Below are positions 37,099-46,740 of a stretch of 64,000 nucleotides of DNA, piece after piece. This stretch comes from Fibrella forsythiae (GTDB taxonomy: Bacteria; Bacteroidota; Bacteroidia; Cytophagales; Spirosomataceae). The position numbers and the translations under genes were made by a program. The stretch spans positions 310,001 through 374,000 of the forward strand of contig NZ_JAFMYW010000007.1 of the NCBI RefSeq assembly GCF_017353175.1, written 5' to 3'. The notes beneath the pieces were generated by a model, which was given only the letters and a program-made list of their open reading frames with translations, searched no databases and had not been told where the DNA came from. Position 1 is the first letter of the stretch. The number at the start of each line of letters is the position of its first letter.

Positions 37099-37107
37099 AA
37101 AAGAAAA

Positions 37108-37201
37108 TTAAGAATTGGGAATTAAGAATTAAGAGTTGCTCCGCTCGCCAAGAGTCTTAAGCAAGCAGAACAACTCTTAATTCTTAATTCCCAATTCTTA
37201 A
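37108..37201. repeat. Perfect 31-base inverted repeat of AT-rich words
   Basis: Arms at 37108-37138 and 37171-37201 are perfect complements over 31 bases and consist of repeated TTAAGAATT-type words with a GGG core. About 32 bases separate them. It lies between the minus-strand DUF1080 gene and the SixA gene, so it may stop transcription coming through, but the low-complexity composition is unusual. Confidence 0.7.
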
Positions 37202-37205
37202 CTGA

Positions 37206-37997
37206 TTAAAGTTCTCTGATCCAGATATTGCGGAAGCCAACCGGGTTACCGTGGTCCTGAAGCAGGATCGGGCCAGCTCCGTGTGGTTCCATGGTTGGGT
37301 ACCCAATATAGTCGGTATTTCCTTTAATAGCGGTGTGATTCTGAACAACAATACCGTTCAGCAAAACCGTAACGTACCCAGGCTCGGCCAGAATGCCGCT
37401 TTTATTGAAACGGGGAGCCTGATACACAATATCATACGTCTGCCACTCGCCTGGTTTGCGGCTGGGATTGGCCAGGGGAATTGCCTGCTTGTAGACCGAA
37501 CCAACCTGCCCGTTTGAATAAGTAGGGTTTTCGTAGTTATCCAGCACCTGAATTTCGTAATAGCCCTGCAGAAACACCCCGCTGTTCCCTCTGGCCTGGC
37601 TTTTCCCTTCCGGCTTTTCAGGCGTGCGGAATTCTACGTGTAGCTGAAAGTTTTCGAACTCCCGCTTGGTTCGGGCGTACGAACCAAGGGTCGAATACAT
37701 GGCACCGTCTTTTACGGCCCATTTCAGGGGCCCCATATTGGTACTCTTCCAATCTTTCGACACGTGACTTTTTACGGAGACCCACTCATCCGTGTTTTTC
37801 CCGTCGAACAGCACAATGGCATCTGATGGGGCCGTCAGGCCGGAGGCATTTGCAGCCATCGTTCCCGGCGTAACGATTGGCGGAACAGGCGTCCAGGTTT
37901 CAGAAGATTCAGGTGTTTTTTTAGCCGCTTCGTTCTGGGCAAAAGCAAAGCCGGCAGAAACGAGCAGGAACGCAAACGTGGAGGTTAATTTTTTCAT
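37206..37997 (-). CDS. DUF1080 (3-keto-disaccharide hydrolase-type) secreted protein
   Basis: The protein has 263 residues with a cleavable signal peptide (FAFAQN). The single DUF1080 jelly-roll is typical: IVLFDGKNTDEWVSV, KDGAMYSTLGSY, FENFQLHVEFRTPEK, GNSGVFLQGYYEIQVLDNY. This family includes hydrolases of 3-keto-glycosides. It is separated by a divergent intergenic region from a second DUF1080 protein at 38155, suggesting a shared substrate pathway. Confidence 0.88.
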   Translation of the reverse strand: MKKLTSTFAFLLVSAGFAFAQNEAAKKTPESSETWTPVPPIVTPGTMAANASGLTAPSDAIVLFDGKNTDEWVSVKSHVSKDWKSTNMGPLKWAVKDGAMYSTLGSYARTKREFENFQLHVEFRTPEKPEGKSQARGNSGVFLQGYYEIQVLDNYENPTYSNGQVGSVYKQAIPLANPSRKPGEWQTYDIVYQAPRFNKSGILAEPGYVTVLLNGIVVQNHTAIKGNTDYIGYPTMEPHGAGPILLQDHGNPVGFRNIWIREL

Positions 37998-38154
37998 GAT
38001 GTAATAAGGTATGAGTCAAATATAGTGGCCTACCGAATAAAAAGTAAACGATCGGCAATCTTACCCGCTAGGTAGCGGATTTTGCGCTGCTTCCTATTTC
38101 AAACGATATACCATGTATTTTTAAGTCGTTTTTTGCTTTTAATCAACTCTTTTC

Positions 38155-40020
38155 ATGCGAATAGCATCTATTCTGACCCTCTCTGTGGGCAGTTGTCTGC
38201 TTGGAAGTATAGTGCTGGCACAGACAGCTAGTAAAGTACCACTCAACGATTTAAGCGCTTTTCGACCGCCCGTTTCAGCCAACTGGCGAATTGCTGCCGA
38301 TGTAATGGCCGATCTTAACCAGCCCAATACAGTACAGCTTAAACCCGCCACAGCTGGTGCCACCGGAGGGGTACTGGTCTGTACGCCCGCCTCTAAAAAT
38401 ACGGGGCAGGCAAACCTGATCTCGACGCTTGAACACGGCGATGCCGATCTGGAATTCGATTTCATGATGGCGAAAGGGGCCAACTCGGGGGTGTATCTGC
38501 AGGGACGCTACGAAGTGCAACTGTTCGATAGCTGGGGCGTAACCGTTCCAAAATCGGCTGACGTTGGCTCGATTTACGAACGCTGGGATGATAGTCGGCC
38601 CGACGGTAAGCAGGGGTACGAAGGGCACCCCGCCCGGCAAAATGCAGGTAAAGCTCCCGGCCTGTGGCAACACCTCAAAATTTCTTTCCAGGCGCCCCGC
38701 TTCGATGCGTCTGGCAAAAAAACAGAAAATGCCAAAATCCTTCGGGCCGAACTTAACGGCGTACTCATCCACGACAATGTTGACCTTTCAGGACCAACGC
38801 GTGGTGCCATAAGTGCCACAGAGGCGGCCCGTGGCCCACTCGTTTTTCAGGGCGACCACGGCGCGGTAGCTATCCGTAACATCAGTTACACGCTCTTCGA
38901 CAAGAACAAGCCACGTCTCACCAATCTGTCCTACATGATCTACAAGGGTCAGTATCGCGACGAGGTTTCTTTTGGCGGCATGGCGCCCGAATCGAAAGGA
39001 ACATCGCCGGTTCTGTCGGCGGCCGTTTCGCGGATACCCAACGATTTTCTGGTGCGTTACACAGGTACGTTGCACGTAGAAGATCCGGGCGAGTACACCT
39101 TTGCCATGAACACGGCCGGTGGCGGTGGTCAGCTTCGGGTAAATGGCCAGCCCCTCGGTAAATGGTCAGACAATAACCAATCCGGGAAAGCGACCCTCCC
39201 GGTCGGCGATCTGCCATTCGAGGCCATTTACAGCAAATACGTGGAGTGGAACCGCCCTGATCTTCAACTCGCCGTTTCCGGCCCCGGCATCCGGCAATTC
39301 ATGCTTACACCGGCCACCATCAGCGAACAGGGCGAAACCGACCCAATTCTGGTTACGGCCGAGGGAAACACAATCCTCCGTAGTTTTATGGACCTTCCCC
39401 GCACGAAAACAGATCAGGGACGTACCTACCGGGTCACACACGGCATTTCAGTTGGTAGCCCCGAACAAGTACATTATACCTACGACGCTGATTTTGGCAA
39501 CGTCGTGCAGGTGTGGCGCGGTATGTTCCTCGACGCTACACCAATGTGGGAAAACCGGGGCGATGGCTCTTCCCGGCCAATGGGGGCCGTGAATTACCTC
39601 GGTGGAAAACCACAACTGGCACTGACCCGACTGGCGTCTCCGCAGGCACCCTGGCCAACCGATACCATGGGCAGCGGTTTCCGGCCCAAAGGCTATCAGC
39701 TAGACGATAAAGACCGGCCTACATTCCGCTATATGACGGCAGGAGCCAGCGTCGATGACCAGATTCAGGCGCTGCCCGATGGTCACGGCCTTCGTCGCCA
39801 GTTGACCGTTTCGCAGCCTGGCGCTGGTCTTTACGCCCGCCTGGCTGCAGGTACGTCTATCGAGGCGATGCCCAATAACACGTACCTGATCGATGGAAAA
39901 TCATACATGATTCAACTAAACGAAGCAGGCGGCGCCCAGCCCGTTGTTCGCACCAGCAATGGCGCGCAGGAGTTAATTATTCCTGTTTCCGGCAAACTGA
40001 CCTACTCGATTCTCTTCTAA
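38155..40020 (+). CDS. Two-domain secreted protein: DUF1080 with PA14-like domain
   Basis: The protein has 621 residues with a signal peptide (LAQTAS). The N-terminal DUF1080 fold (about 30-230) has MAKGANSGVYLQGRYEVQLF and APRFDASGKKTENAKILRAELNGVL; the middle has a PA14-like sugar-binding domain (VRYTGTLHVEDPGEYTFAMN, about 290-360); the C-terminal part is beta-rich and unrecognised. It is likely periplasmic or surface and binds or cleaves a sugar. The next gene starts six bases after its stop, so the two form an operon. Confidence 0.8.
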   Translation: MRIASILTLSVGSCLLGSIVLAQTASKVPLNDLSAFRPPVSANWRIAADVMADLNQPNTVQLKPATAGATGGVLVCTPASKNTGQANLISTLEHGDADLEFDFMMAKGANSGVYLQGRYEVQLFDSWGVTVPKSADVGSIYERWDDSRPDGKQGYEGHPARQNAGKAPGLWQHLKISFQAPRFDASGKKTENAKILRAELNGVLIHDNVDLSGPTRGAISATEAARGPLVFQGDHGAVAIRNISYTLFDKNKPRLTNLSYMIYKGQYRDEVSFGGMAPESKGTSPVLSAAVSRIPNDFLVRYTGTLHVEDPGEYTFAMNTAGGGGQLRVNGQPLGKWSDNNQSGKATLPVGDLPFEAIYSKYVEWNRPDLQLAVSGPGIRQFMLTPATISEQGETDPILVTAEGNTILRSFMDLPRTKTDQGRTYRVTHGISVGSPEQVHYTYDADFGNVVQVWRGMFLDATPMWENRGDGSSRPMGAVNYLGGKPQLALTRLASPQAPWPTDTMGSGFRPKGYQLDDKDRPTFRYMTAGASVDDQIQALPDGHGLRRQLTVSQPGAGLYARLAAGTSIEAMPNNTYLIDGKSYMIQLNEAGGAQPVVRTSNGAQELIIPVSGKLTYSILF

Positions 40021-40026
40021 GCAGTT

Positions 40027-42042
40027 ATGAAAACGATACATCAATACCTCTTGCTCGCTGCCCTGGCTTTACCAACGGCGGTTTGGGCGCAGGAGTCACC
40101 CAAAGAGGAAGATTTTTTCCGTATTACCAAAGTGTCTGCTCCCGAGGGAACACTCCTCGAAGTGGGCGGCCTGGCCATGCTGCCCAACGGCGACCTGGGT
40201 ATTTCAACCCGTCGGGGCGATATTTTTATCGTACAAAACCCAACCAGCAAGCGGCCTTATTTCAGAAAGTTCGCTTCAGGGCTGCATGAAGTGCTGGGTC
40301 TGGTCTACAAAGACGGGTCGCTTTATTGTGCCCAGCGCGGCGAACTGACCAAGATGACCGACACCAACAATGATGGCAAAGCCGACCTGTTCGAGACGGT
40401 CTACGCCTGGCCCTTGTCGGGTCATTATCACGAATATAGCTTCGGCCCAAAAATCGCTCCTGACGGCACGTTCTTCGTGACGGGTAATGTGGCCTTTGGC
40501 GACGAAGAATGGTGGCGGGGCGAAAGCCGGGTGCCCTGGCGCGGCTGGACAATGAAGATTTCGGAGAACGGCCAGATGCAGCCCTGGGCCACAGGCATGC
40601 GCTCGCCAGCCGGACAGGGCATGATTGACGGCGAATTTTTCTACGCTGATAATCAGGGCGACTGGCAGGGATCTGGTGGCGTTGTGCACGTAAAGAAAGG
40701 AGCATTCACCGGCCATCCGGCGGGTCTGCGCTGGACCGGCATGCCCAACTCGCCGTTGAGACTGACTGACACGGAATTCTACGCCAAAGTTGATATCCGG
40801 CAAAAGCGCGATGCCAACGGGCGAATGATCAAACCAGAAAATGTAGTCAATGAAACGCCCGATCTGCTATTTAAGGTAAAGGAGACTTTCCCAAATATCC
40901 AGACGCCGGCGGTCTGGTTGCCACACGGCATCCTGGGTATTTCCAACTCAGAGATCGTCACGATTCCGGCAGGTACGTTTGGGCCTTTTTCCGGGCAGCA
41001 ACTTGTTGGCGATCAGGGTATGAGTAAAATTTCGCGGGTGATGCTCGAGAAAGTGAACGGCGAATATCAGGGTGCTGCGATTGAATTCCGGTCGGGCTTC
41101 CGGTCGGGGGTGATGCGGATGGCTTTCGCGCCGGATGGATCGCTGTTTGTGGGCGAAACCAACCGGGGCTGGGGTTCAGCCGGGGATGCCAACGAGGGCC
41201 TACAACGCCTCGTCTGGAACAATAACATTCCGTTTGAAATGCGCACGGTAAAGGCAATGCCCGACGGTTTCGAGGTGGAATTTACCAAGCCTGTCACCAA
41301 ACTCTCGGCCGAGGATCTGGCGTCTTATTCGGTTGAAAGCTTTATTTATAAGTACCACCCGGTATACGGCAGCCCAACTATCAACAAAGAGAAACACGCG
41401 ATTAAGGGCGTGAAACTGTCGGACGATGGTATGCGGGCACGGGTGGTGGTTGATAATCTGCGTAAAAATTACATTCATCAGTTAACCCTCGACGGGGTAC
41501 GTTCGGAAGATGGTTCATATTCGCTCGTTCACCCAATTGCCTACTATACGCTCAATAATATTCCCGATGGGCAGAAGCTGGCCATGTCGGAACTGAGCGT
41601 TAAAAATTCGGCAGTTAAGGCAACTACAACGGTTCCATCAACCAAACCAACAACAGCTAAACCAACAAAAGCCGGTACGAAGGGGAAACCAGCGCTGCAA
41701 CTGGGACAAGCCGTTTCGCTGGCCAAAGCGCCGACGTATGAACAAGTGAAAGGACTGTTGACCAAGCACACGTGTCTGGCCTGCCACAACGCCGACAAAC
41801 GGCAGGTTGGCCCGGCCTACAAAGACGTGGCGAAGCGGGGTTATACCAACGATCAGTTGGTGGAGTTGATCTACAACCCCAAACCAGCCAACTGGCCCGA
41901 TTATGCGACGGAAATGCCGCCGATGCCGCAGGTCCCGAAAGCCGATGCGCTGAAAATTGCCGCCTGGATCAACTCGCTGTCACCAGCCACAAAAGGCAGT
42001 GTGAATCCAGCAGACGATAAGGATAATCCCAAAGCGCAGTAG
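40027..42042 (+). CDS. Secreted beta-propeller (sugar dehydrogenase-like) protein with C-terminal cytochrome c
   Basis: The protein has 671 residues with a signal peptide (AVWAQE). The N-terminal 400 residues resemble the PQQ/DUF7133-type propeller seen in sorbosone dehydrogenase-like proteins (LAMLPNGDLGISTRRGDIFIV). After a Thr/Lys/Pro-rich linker (about 535-560), a class I cytochrome c carries the haem motif CLACH (HTCLACHNADK), with the axial Met in EMPPMPQVP. It starts six bases after the DUF1080/PA14 gene, so it probably passes electrons from sugar oxidation to the respiratory chain. Cofactor not proven. Confidence 0.8.
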   Translation: MKTIHQYLLLAALALPTAVWAQESPKEEDFFRITKVSAPEGTLLEVGGLAMLPNGDLGISTRRGDIFIVQNPTSKRPYFRKFASGLHEVLGLVYKDGSLYCAQRGELTKMTDTNNDGKADLFETVYAWPLSGHYHEYSFGPKIAPDGTFFVTGNVAFGDEEWWRGESRVPWRGWTMKISENGQMQPWATGMRSPAGQGMIDGEFFYADNQGDWQGSGGVVHVKKGAFTGHPAGLRWTGMPNSPLRLTDTEFYAKVDIRQKRDANGRMIKPENVVNETPDLLFKVKETFPNIQTPAVWLPHGILGISNSEIVTIPAGTFGPFSGQQLVGDQGMSKISRVMLEKVNGEYQGAAIEFRSGFRSGVMRMAFAPDGSLFVGETNRGWGSAGDANEGLQRLVWNNNIPFEMRTVKAMPDGFEVEFTKPVTKLSAEDLASYSVESFIYKYHPVYGSPTINKEKHAIKGVKLSDDGMRARVVVDNLRKNYIHQLTLDGVRSEDGSYSLVHPIAYYTLNNIPDGQKLAMSELSVKNSAVKATTTVPSTKPTTAKPTKAGTKGKPALQLGQAVSLAKAPTYEQVKGLLTKHTCLACHNADKRQVGPAYKDVAKRGYTNDQLVELIYNPKPANWPDYATEMPPMPQVPKADALKIAAWINSLSPATKGSVNPADDKDNPKAQ

Positions 42043-42065
42043 CTCCTGGTCTGTTTAACTTGTAG

Positions 42066-42094
42066 AAGTCCTTCCGACCTTGTTGGAAGGACTT
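42066..42094 (+). terminator. Rho-independent terminator of the DUF1080-cytochrome operon
   Basis: Ten-base perfect arms (AAGTCCTTCC at 42066-42075 and its complement at 42085-42094) around a 9-base loop, followed by a T-run. Confidence 0.88.
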
Positions 42095-42219
42095 TTTTTA
42101 TGGATCAGGCGGAGCCCGATTCAGATTAAATCTTGATTTAGCTGAGCAGTTTCTACCCCTCATAATCAATAGGTTAGCTAACATTCCCGGTCATACACTA
42201 GTAGGTCCCACCTTCTCGC

Positions 42220-42640
42220 ATGCACTTCACAGATGCCAATCTAGTCTTTCTTGGTATGATCGGCATGATGACGGTTTACGTGGGCGGGCAGGCCATTGTA
42301 ACGGGCGAGCGGGCCTATCGCTGATACACAATTTATGCCTTATGCTGGGGATGTTACTCTGAGCCGGATGCAGCTCCACCGCAAGCTGAAAGCGTTAACC
42401 AACCAGTCGGCCACCGAAATCGTGCGTCATCTACGTCTGCAACGGGCTGCAGAGCTATTGCGGCAGCGCAGTGCCAGCGTGTCGGAAATTGCCTATGACG
42501 TAGGTTTCGAAAGCCTGTCTTACTTCACCAAAGCCTTTCGCGATCAGTTCGGAACATTACCGTCAGCTTTTAACTATCACCCGCAGCGATCTGCCTGCTC
42601 AGATTGTCAGCGAGCATTGGTGTCTGCTTCGGCGTACTGA
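42220..42640 (+). pseudogene. Remnant of an AraC-type regulator
   Basis: Two pieces are visible: a 34-residue N-terminal fragment with a hydrophobic helix (LVFLGMIGMMTVYVGGQ, 42220-42324) ending in TGA, and a frame at 42335-42640 encoding the AraC/XylS DNA-binding domain (SRMQLHRKLKALTNQS; SVSEIAYDVGFESLSYF). The sensory and linker parts expected between them are absent, so this looks like an internal deletion. The second frame could still express a short HTH protein. It overlaps the convergent histidine kinase by 34 bases. Confidence 0.65.
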
Positions 42641-43764
42641 TGCAGCGTTTTTATCACTTTGGGAATGGTGAAGTAGAACGTTGTTCCAATGCCAACTGTA
42701 CTGTCGAGCCAGATTTCGCCGCCGTAGCTTGTCACCACTTTTTTACAGGTAGCCAGGCCGATTCCTGTTCCCGAGTACTTATTACGACTGTGCAGCCGCT
42801 GAAACAGTTGAAATACCCGGTCGAAATATTGCTGATCAATACCAATTCCGTTATCACCCACCGAAAACTGATACTGGTCTTTTTCGTTGGTAGCCCAGAT
42901 TACCAGATGAGGCGCTACCCCCTGACGGCGGTATTTAAGGCCGTTGGTGATCAGGTTTTGGAACACCTGTTTCACGTCTGTCCGGTGGCCCATGATGGTG
43001 GGTAGCGGTCCTACATCAATGGTTGCACCGGTAGCCAGTATTTCGGCCTGCTGTTCTTCCAGAATCTCGTCGACGATTTCTTTAATGTTCAGCTTTTCGA
43101 GGGCAACGTTACTACCCAGGCTTGAGAATTCGAGCAAATCATTGATCAGCCCGCGCATTCGCTCGGCGGCAGCCGTTGACACACCGACCAGCCGCTGCGC
43201 TTCCGGATCGAGCTGATGGCCATATTTGGCTTCGAGCAGGGTCAGGTAATTGGCAATTGTTTTAAGCGGTGATTGCAGGTCGTGGGAGGCCACATAAGCA
43301 AATTGCTGCAGTTCCTCATTTGAGCGGGTCAGTTCCTGCAAAGCCAGTTGACGGTAGGATAGCTCTCGATCATACTCTTGCGATGTCCGCAGGCCAACCG
43401 CCTCGTTAAAGTAACGAATCAGCGCAATGACCGTTAATATAGAAACAACGCCGGTCAGAAACCGAACCAGTGCACTGATCCGGTAGGCAGGGTACCAGAA
43501 CATCATGGCGTCAAGCAGGTGTGTGAGGCCGCAGAGCAGAATAAACGCGCCAAACAACCAGAAAACACCTGCCAGGGGAACACCCTTTTTGATGAAGATG
43601 AACCGGATCAAGGCCAGGGGAATAGCCATGTAGGCCAGCCAGATCGTCAGATCAGAGGCGATGTACAGCCAGCCGTGAAACTTAGACCAGGCGCCGCAAT
43701 ACCACCGGGGTGGCCAGTCGCTCATGTCGGTTAACCGCTGAAAAAAATCGTAAAGTTGCTCCAT
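42607..43764 (-). CDS. Histidine kinase with ETR1-like ethylene/copper-binding domain
   Basis: The protein has 385 residues. The three-helix membrane domain (about 30-115) matches the ethylene-binding domain of plant ETR1: Asp 38, Tyr 45, Ile 75, Cys 78 and His 82 correspond to ETR1 Asp 25, Tyr 32, Ile 62, Cys 65 and His 69 with identical spacing; FGAFILLCGLTHLLD is the signature. It is followed by a HisKA domain (His 151 in YVASHDLQSP) and an ATPase domain with N box NLITNGLKYR and G boxes VGDNGIGI and GTGIGLATCKK. It probably senses ethylene, copper or a similar small ligand and phosphorylates an unknown regulator. No receiver gene is adjacent. Confidence 0.9.
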   Translation of the reverse strand: MEQLYDFFQRLTDMSDWPPRWYCGAWSKFHGWLYIASDLTIWLAYMAIPLALIRFIFIKKGVPLAGVFWLFGAFILLCGLTHLLDAMMFWYPAYRISALVRFLTGVVSILTVIALIRYFNEAVGLRTSQEYDRELSYRQLALQELTRSNEELQQFAYVASHDLQSPLKTIANYLTLLEAKYGHQLDPEAQRLVGVSTAAAERMRGLINDLLEFSSLGSNVALEKLNIKEIVDEILEEQQAEILATGATIDVGPLPTIMGHRTDVKQVFQNLITNGLKYRRQGVAPHLVIWATNEKDQYQFSVGDNGIGIDQQYFDRVFQLFQRLHSRNKYSGTGIGLATCKKVVTSYGGEIWLDSTVGIGTTFYFTIPKVIKTLHQYAEADTNAR

Positions 43765-43976
43765 AATGGGAAAATAAGAAACGTAGTTTAGGGCTGGGGG
43801 TTCGTTACTCCGAACAGCTAAATTAAGTATTCGGATTGGCCCACTAGAATGTATGTATGTTCAGATTTAAAAAAAACACCCAAATAGCTAATTAGCCTGA
43901 TAACTGGATGGATCGACACGAGTCTGGATAGCATTTCTGACTATTTTTGGTTGATCAACTCCAAAACTGCATCAAC

Positions 43977-46460
43977 ATGGTAATCAGTTATTTTCGTTTA
44001 TTGCGTACGTCTGTCCTCTTGACGTTGACAGTAACAGCCTCATTTGCTCAGGACGCGCTTACCTACCAGACGCCGCCCAAAGCCCTGGCCGATCTGGTAA
44101 CGGTCCCTCCCACCCCCGGCGTCAGTGTGACCTCTAAAGGTGATCAGATGCTGATTCTGGAGCGGGCCTCATCACCGTCAATTGCCGAACTGGCCCAGCC
44201 TGAGTTGAAACTCGCCGGTCTGCGCATCAACCCCGCCAATAACGGTCCCAGCCGCGCTGCATACATTACAGGGCTGAAGCTAAAAAAACTGCCCGGTGGC
44301 ACCGAGATCGCACTGAAAGGGTTACCTGATATGCCCCTGATCTCGTACGTACAGTGGTCGCCCGACGAGACTAAATTCGCCTTCGCCGTATCAAACGACA
44401 CCAGAATTGAGCTGTATGTAGCCGACGTAGCCACGGCCACCGCCACCCGGTTGACTGACCGGGCCTTGAACGCCGCCTACGGTTCACCCTTCCAGTGGGT
44501 GTCTGACAGTAAGAACCTGATCGTCAAACTGATTCCGGATGGGCGTGGTACTGCCATGGCGGCCAACCGGGTTCCCGTTGGCCCAACCATGCAGGATAAC
44601 AGCAGCGGATCGAGGGGGCAGGCTCCCACGTATCAGGATTTGCTTAAGAGCCCTTCAGACGAAAAACAGTTTGCCTATTTCGCTACCTCACAGGTAACCA
44701 AATTAGGTCTGGATGGCTCCGCTCAACCCATTGGTCAGCCGGGCATCATTGCCACAGCCTCTCCATCCCCCGACGGAAAGCTGGTGATGGTGGAAACCGT
44801 ACATACACCGTTCTCTTATCTTGTTCCGGTATACCGCTTTCCAACCCGGACCGATGTGTTCGCGATGAATGGCCAACTGGTAAAGACATTGAACGATGGC
44901 CCGTTACAGGAAAGTGTTCCGTATAGCTCGGATGGTGCACCCAGTGGCCCGCGTGATTTTGAGTGGCGGAACGATGCGCCCGCTTCAATCTACTACACGG
45001 TAGCGCAGGATAAAGGCGACCCAAAAGTAAAGGCCGACGTTCGCGACCGGGTGTTTCTGGTCGAAGCTCCTTTCACGGCAGAGCCAAAAGCTATTTACGA
45101 TGCGGCTTTCCGGTTTAGAGGCTTTACCTGGGGAAATGCCAACACGGCGCTGGCTACCGAGGGCTGGTGGCAGACACGGAAAGTGATTACCAAACTGGTG
45201 AACCCATCGGCCAACTATGCGGCAACGACCCTGTTCGAACGTTCATCTGAGGACCGCTACGCCAATCCCGGCCAGCCCGACACGCACCCCAACCAGTATG
45301 GCCGCGACGTGTTGAACATTCTGCCCAACAACGACATCATGCTCGTGAACGGGCAAGGCGCTTCGCCCGAAGGCGACCGCCCGTTTGTGAGTGTCATGAA
45401 CCTGACTACCAAGAAAATCACGCCACTCTGGCGGTCTGAAGCCCCCGTTTTCGAGCGGCCTATTGCTGTTCTGGATGCTGCCACCGGTGTTATTCTGACA
45501 ACCCGCGAAACGCCCGACGAAAACCCGAACTACTTTATTCGCAACCTGAAGAAACGCATCGCTCCTGTTCAGATCACCTCGTTTCCGCATCCGTACCCAC
45601 AATTGAAAGGCATTACGAAGCAGCAACTTCGCTACAAGCGGGCCGATGGCGTTGACCTGACAGCCACGCTGTATTTGCCCGTTGGCTACAAGAAGTCGGA
45701 CGGGCCGCTGCCGACGTTCATGTGGGCTTACCCAGCCGAATTCAAGAGCAAAGAAGCAGCCGGTCAGGCCCAGGGGTCACCCTACCAGTTTAACCGGATT
45801 GCCGCCATGGGTGGTGCCGTTTTCGCTACTATGGGCTATGCCGTACTCGATAACGCCAGCATTCCCATTGTGGGCGAGGGCGATAAAGAACCGAACGATA
45901 CTTACGTGGAGCAGCTGGTAGCCAGCGCAAAAGCTGCTATTGACGAAGGCGTACGGCTAGGCGTTGTTGACGCCAATAAAGTGGGCGTGGGTGGCCACTC
46001 CTACGGCGCATTCATGACGGCTAACCTGCTCTCGAACAGCAATCTGTTTAAAGCCGGTATTGCCCGGAGCGGTGCCTATAACCGGACCCTGACACCGTTC
46101 GGTTTCCAGAACGAACAACGTACCTACTGGCAGGCTCCGGATGTCTACAATAAGATGTCGCCCTTTATGAATGCCGACAAGATGAAAACGCCACTGTTGC
46201 TGGTTCACGGTGAGGCCGACAACAACACAGGTACGTTCCCGATTCAGTCGGAGCGGTATTACAATGCGCTGAAAGGCTTTGGTGCCACAACCCGCCTGGT
46301 ATTCCTTCCCTACGAATCACATGGTTACGCGGCAAAAGAATCATTGCTACACATGCTGTGGGAGATGAATGGCTGGATGGACAAATATGTTAAGAATGCG
46401 CCTGCTGGCGGAACGGCAGCGGCTGCATCACCAGCAAAAATGTCGGGCGGGAAGAATTAG
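43977..46460 (+). CDS. Secreted S9 family peptidase (prolyl oligopeptidase-like)
   Basis: The start at 43977 (MVISYFRLLRT) gives 827 residues with a signal peptide (TASFAQDA). An N-terminal beta-propeller-like region precedes the alpha/beta hydrolase; the nucleophile is Ser 675 in GVGGHSYGAFM, with the acid in LLVHGEADNNTG and His in FLPYESHGY. A TATTTTTG at 43942-43949 fits a -7 box. The protein acts outside the cytoplasm, cleaving peptides or acting as a glutamyl endopeptidase-like S9 enzyme. The C-terminal tail is Ala/Gly-rich. Confidence 0.9.
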   Translation: MVISYFRLLRTSVLLTLTVTASFAQDALTYQTPPKALADLVTVPPTPGVSVTSKGDQMLILERASSPSIAELAQPELKLAGLRINPANNGPSRAAYITGLKLKKLPGGTEIALKGLPDMPLISYVQWSPDETKFAFAVSNDTRIELYVADVATATATRLTDRALNAAYGSPFQWVSDSKNLIVKLIPDGRGTAMAANRVPVGPTMQDNSSGSRGQAPTYQDLLKSPSDEKQFAYFATSQVTKLGLDGSAQPIGQPGIIATASPSPDGKLVMVETVHTPFSYLVPVYRFPTRTDVFAMNGQLVKTLNDGPLQESVPYSSDGAPSGPRDFEWRNDAPASIYYTVAQDKGDPKVKADVRDRVFLVEAPFTAEPKAIYDAAFRFRGFTWGNANTALATEGWWQTRKVITKLVNPSANYAATTLFERSSEDRYANPGQPDTHPNQYGRDVLNILPNNDIMLVNGQGASPEGDRPFVSVMNLTTKKITPLWRSEAPVFERPIAVLDAATGVILTTRETPDENPNYFIRNLKKRIAPVQITSFPHPYPQLKGITKQQLRYKRADGVDLTATLYLPVGYKKSDGPLPTFMWAYPAEFKSKEAAGQAQGSPYQFNRIAAMGGAVFATMGYAVLDNASIPIVGEGDKEPNDTYVEQLVASAKAAIDEGVRLGVVDANKVGVGGHSYGAFMTANLLSNSNLFKAGIARSGAYNRTLTPFGFQNEQRTYWQAPDVYNKMSPFMNADKMKTPLLLVHGEADNNTGTFPIQSERYYNALKGFGATTRLVFLPYESHGYAAKESLLHMLWEMNGWMDKYVKNAPAGGTAAAASPAKMSGGKN

Positions 46461-46475
46461 CCCCTTTTCAACGAC

Positions 46476-46520
46476 AAACGCCGCCCCGACCGCCGTAACA
46501 GGCTGACCGGGGCGGCGTTT
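46476..46520 (+). terminator. Hairpin after the S9 peptidase gene
   Basis: Perfect 13-base arms (46476-46488 and 46508-46520) enclose 19 bases; the stem is GC-rich with A and T edges, though the T-run is short. Confidence 0.75.
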
Positions 46521-46740
46521 CTGTGATTACCTGTTGGTGATGGCATCAGTATGGCCGGGGTGTCTGGTGGTAGCGTGGGCGTTAGCGGATTGACTTGACC
46601 GGTGCGTTAATCCCGGTAACCGGCAGTTGAAAACCCTCGCTCACTTCTGGCTTTTTAGCGAACGAAATCAGGTGTTTTCTGGCTTTTCAATCAGGGACTC
46701 CCGATTTTTGATTGTAGTATCTTCCGTAGCCGACCGTATC

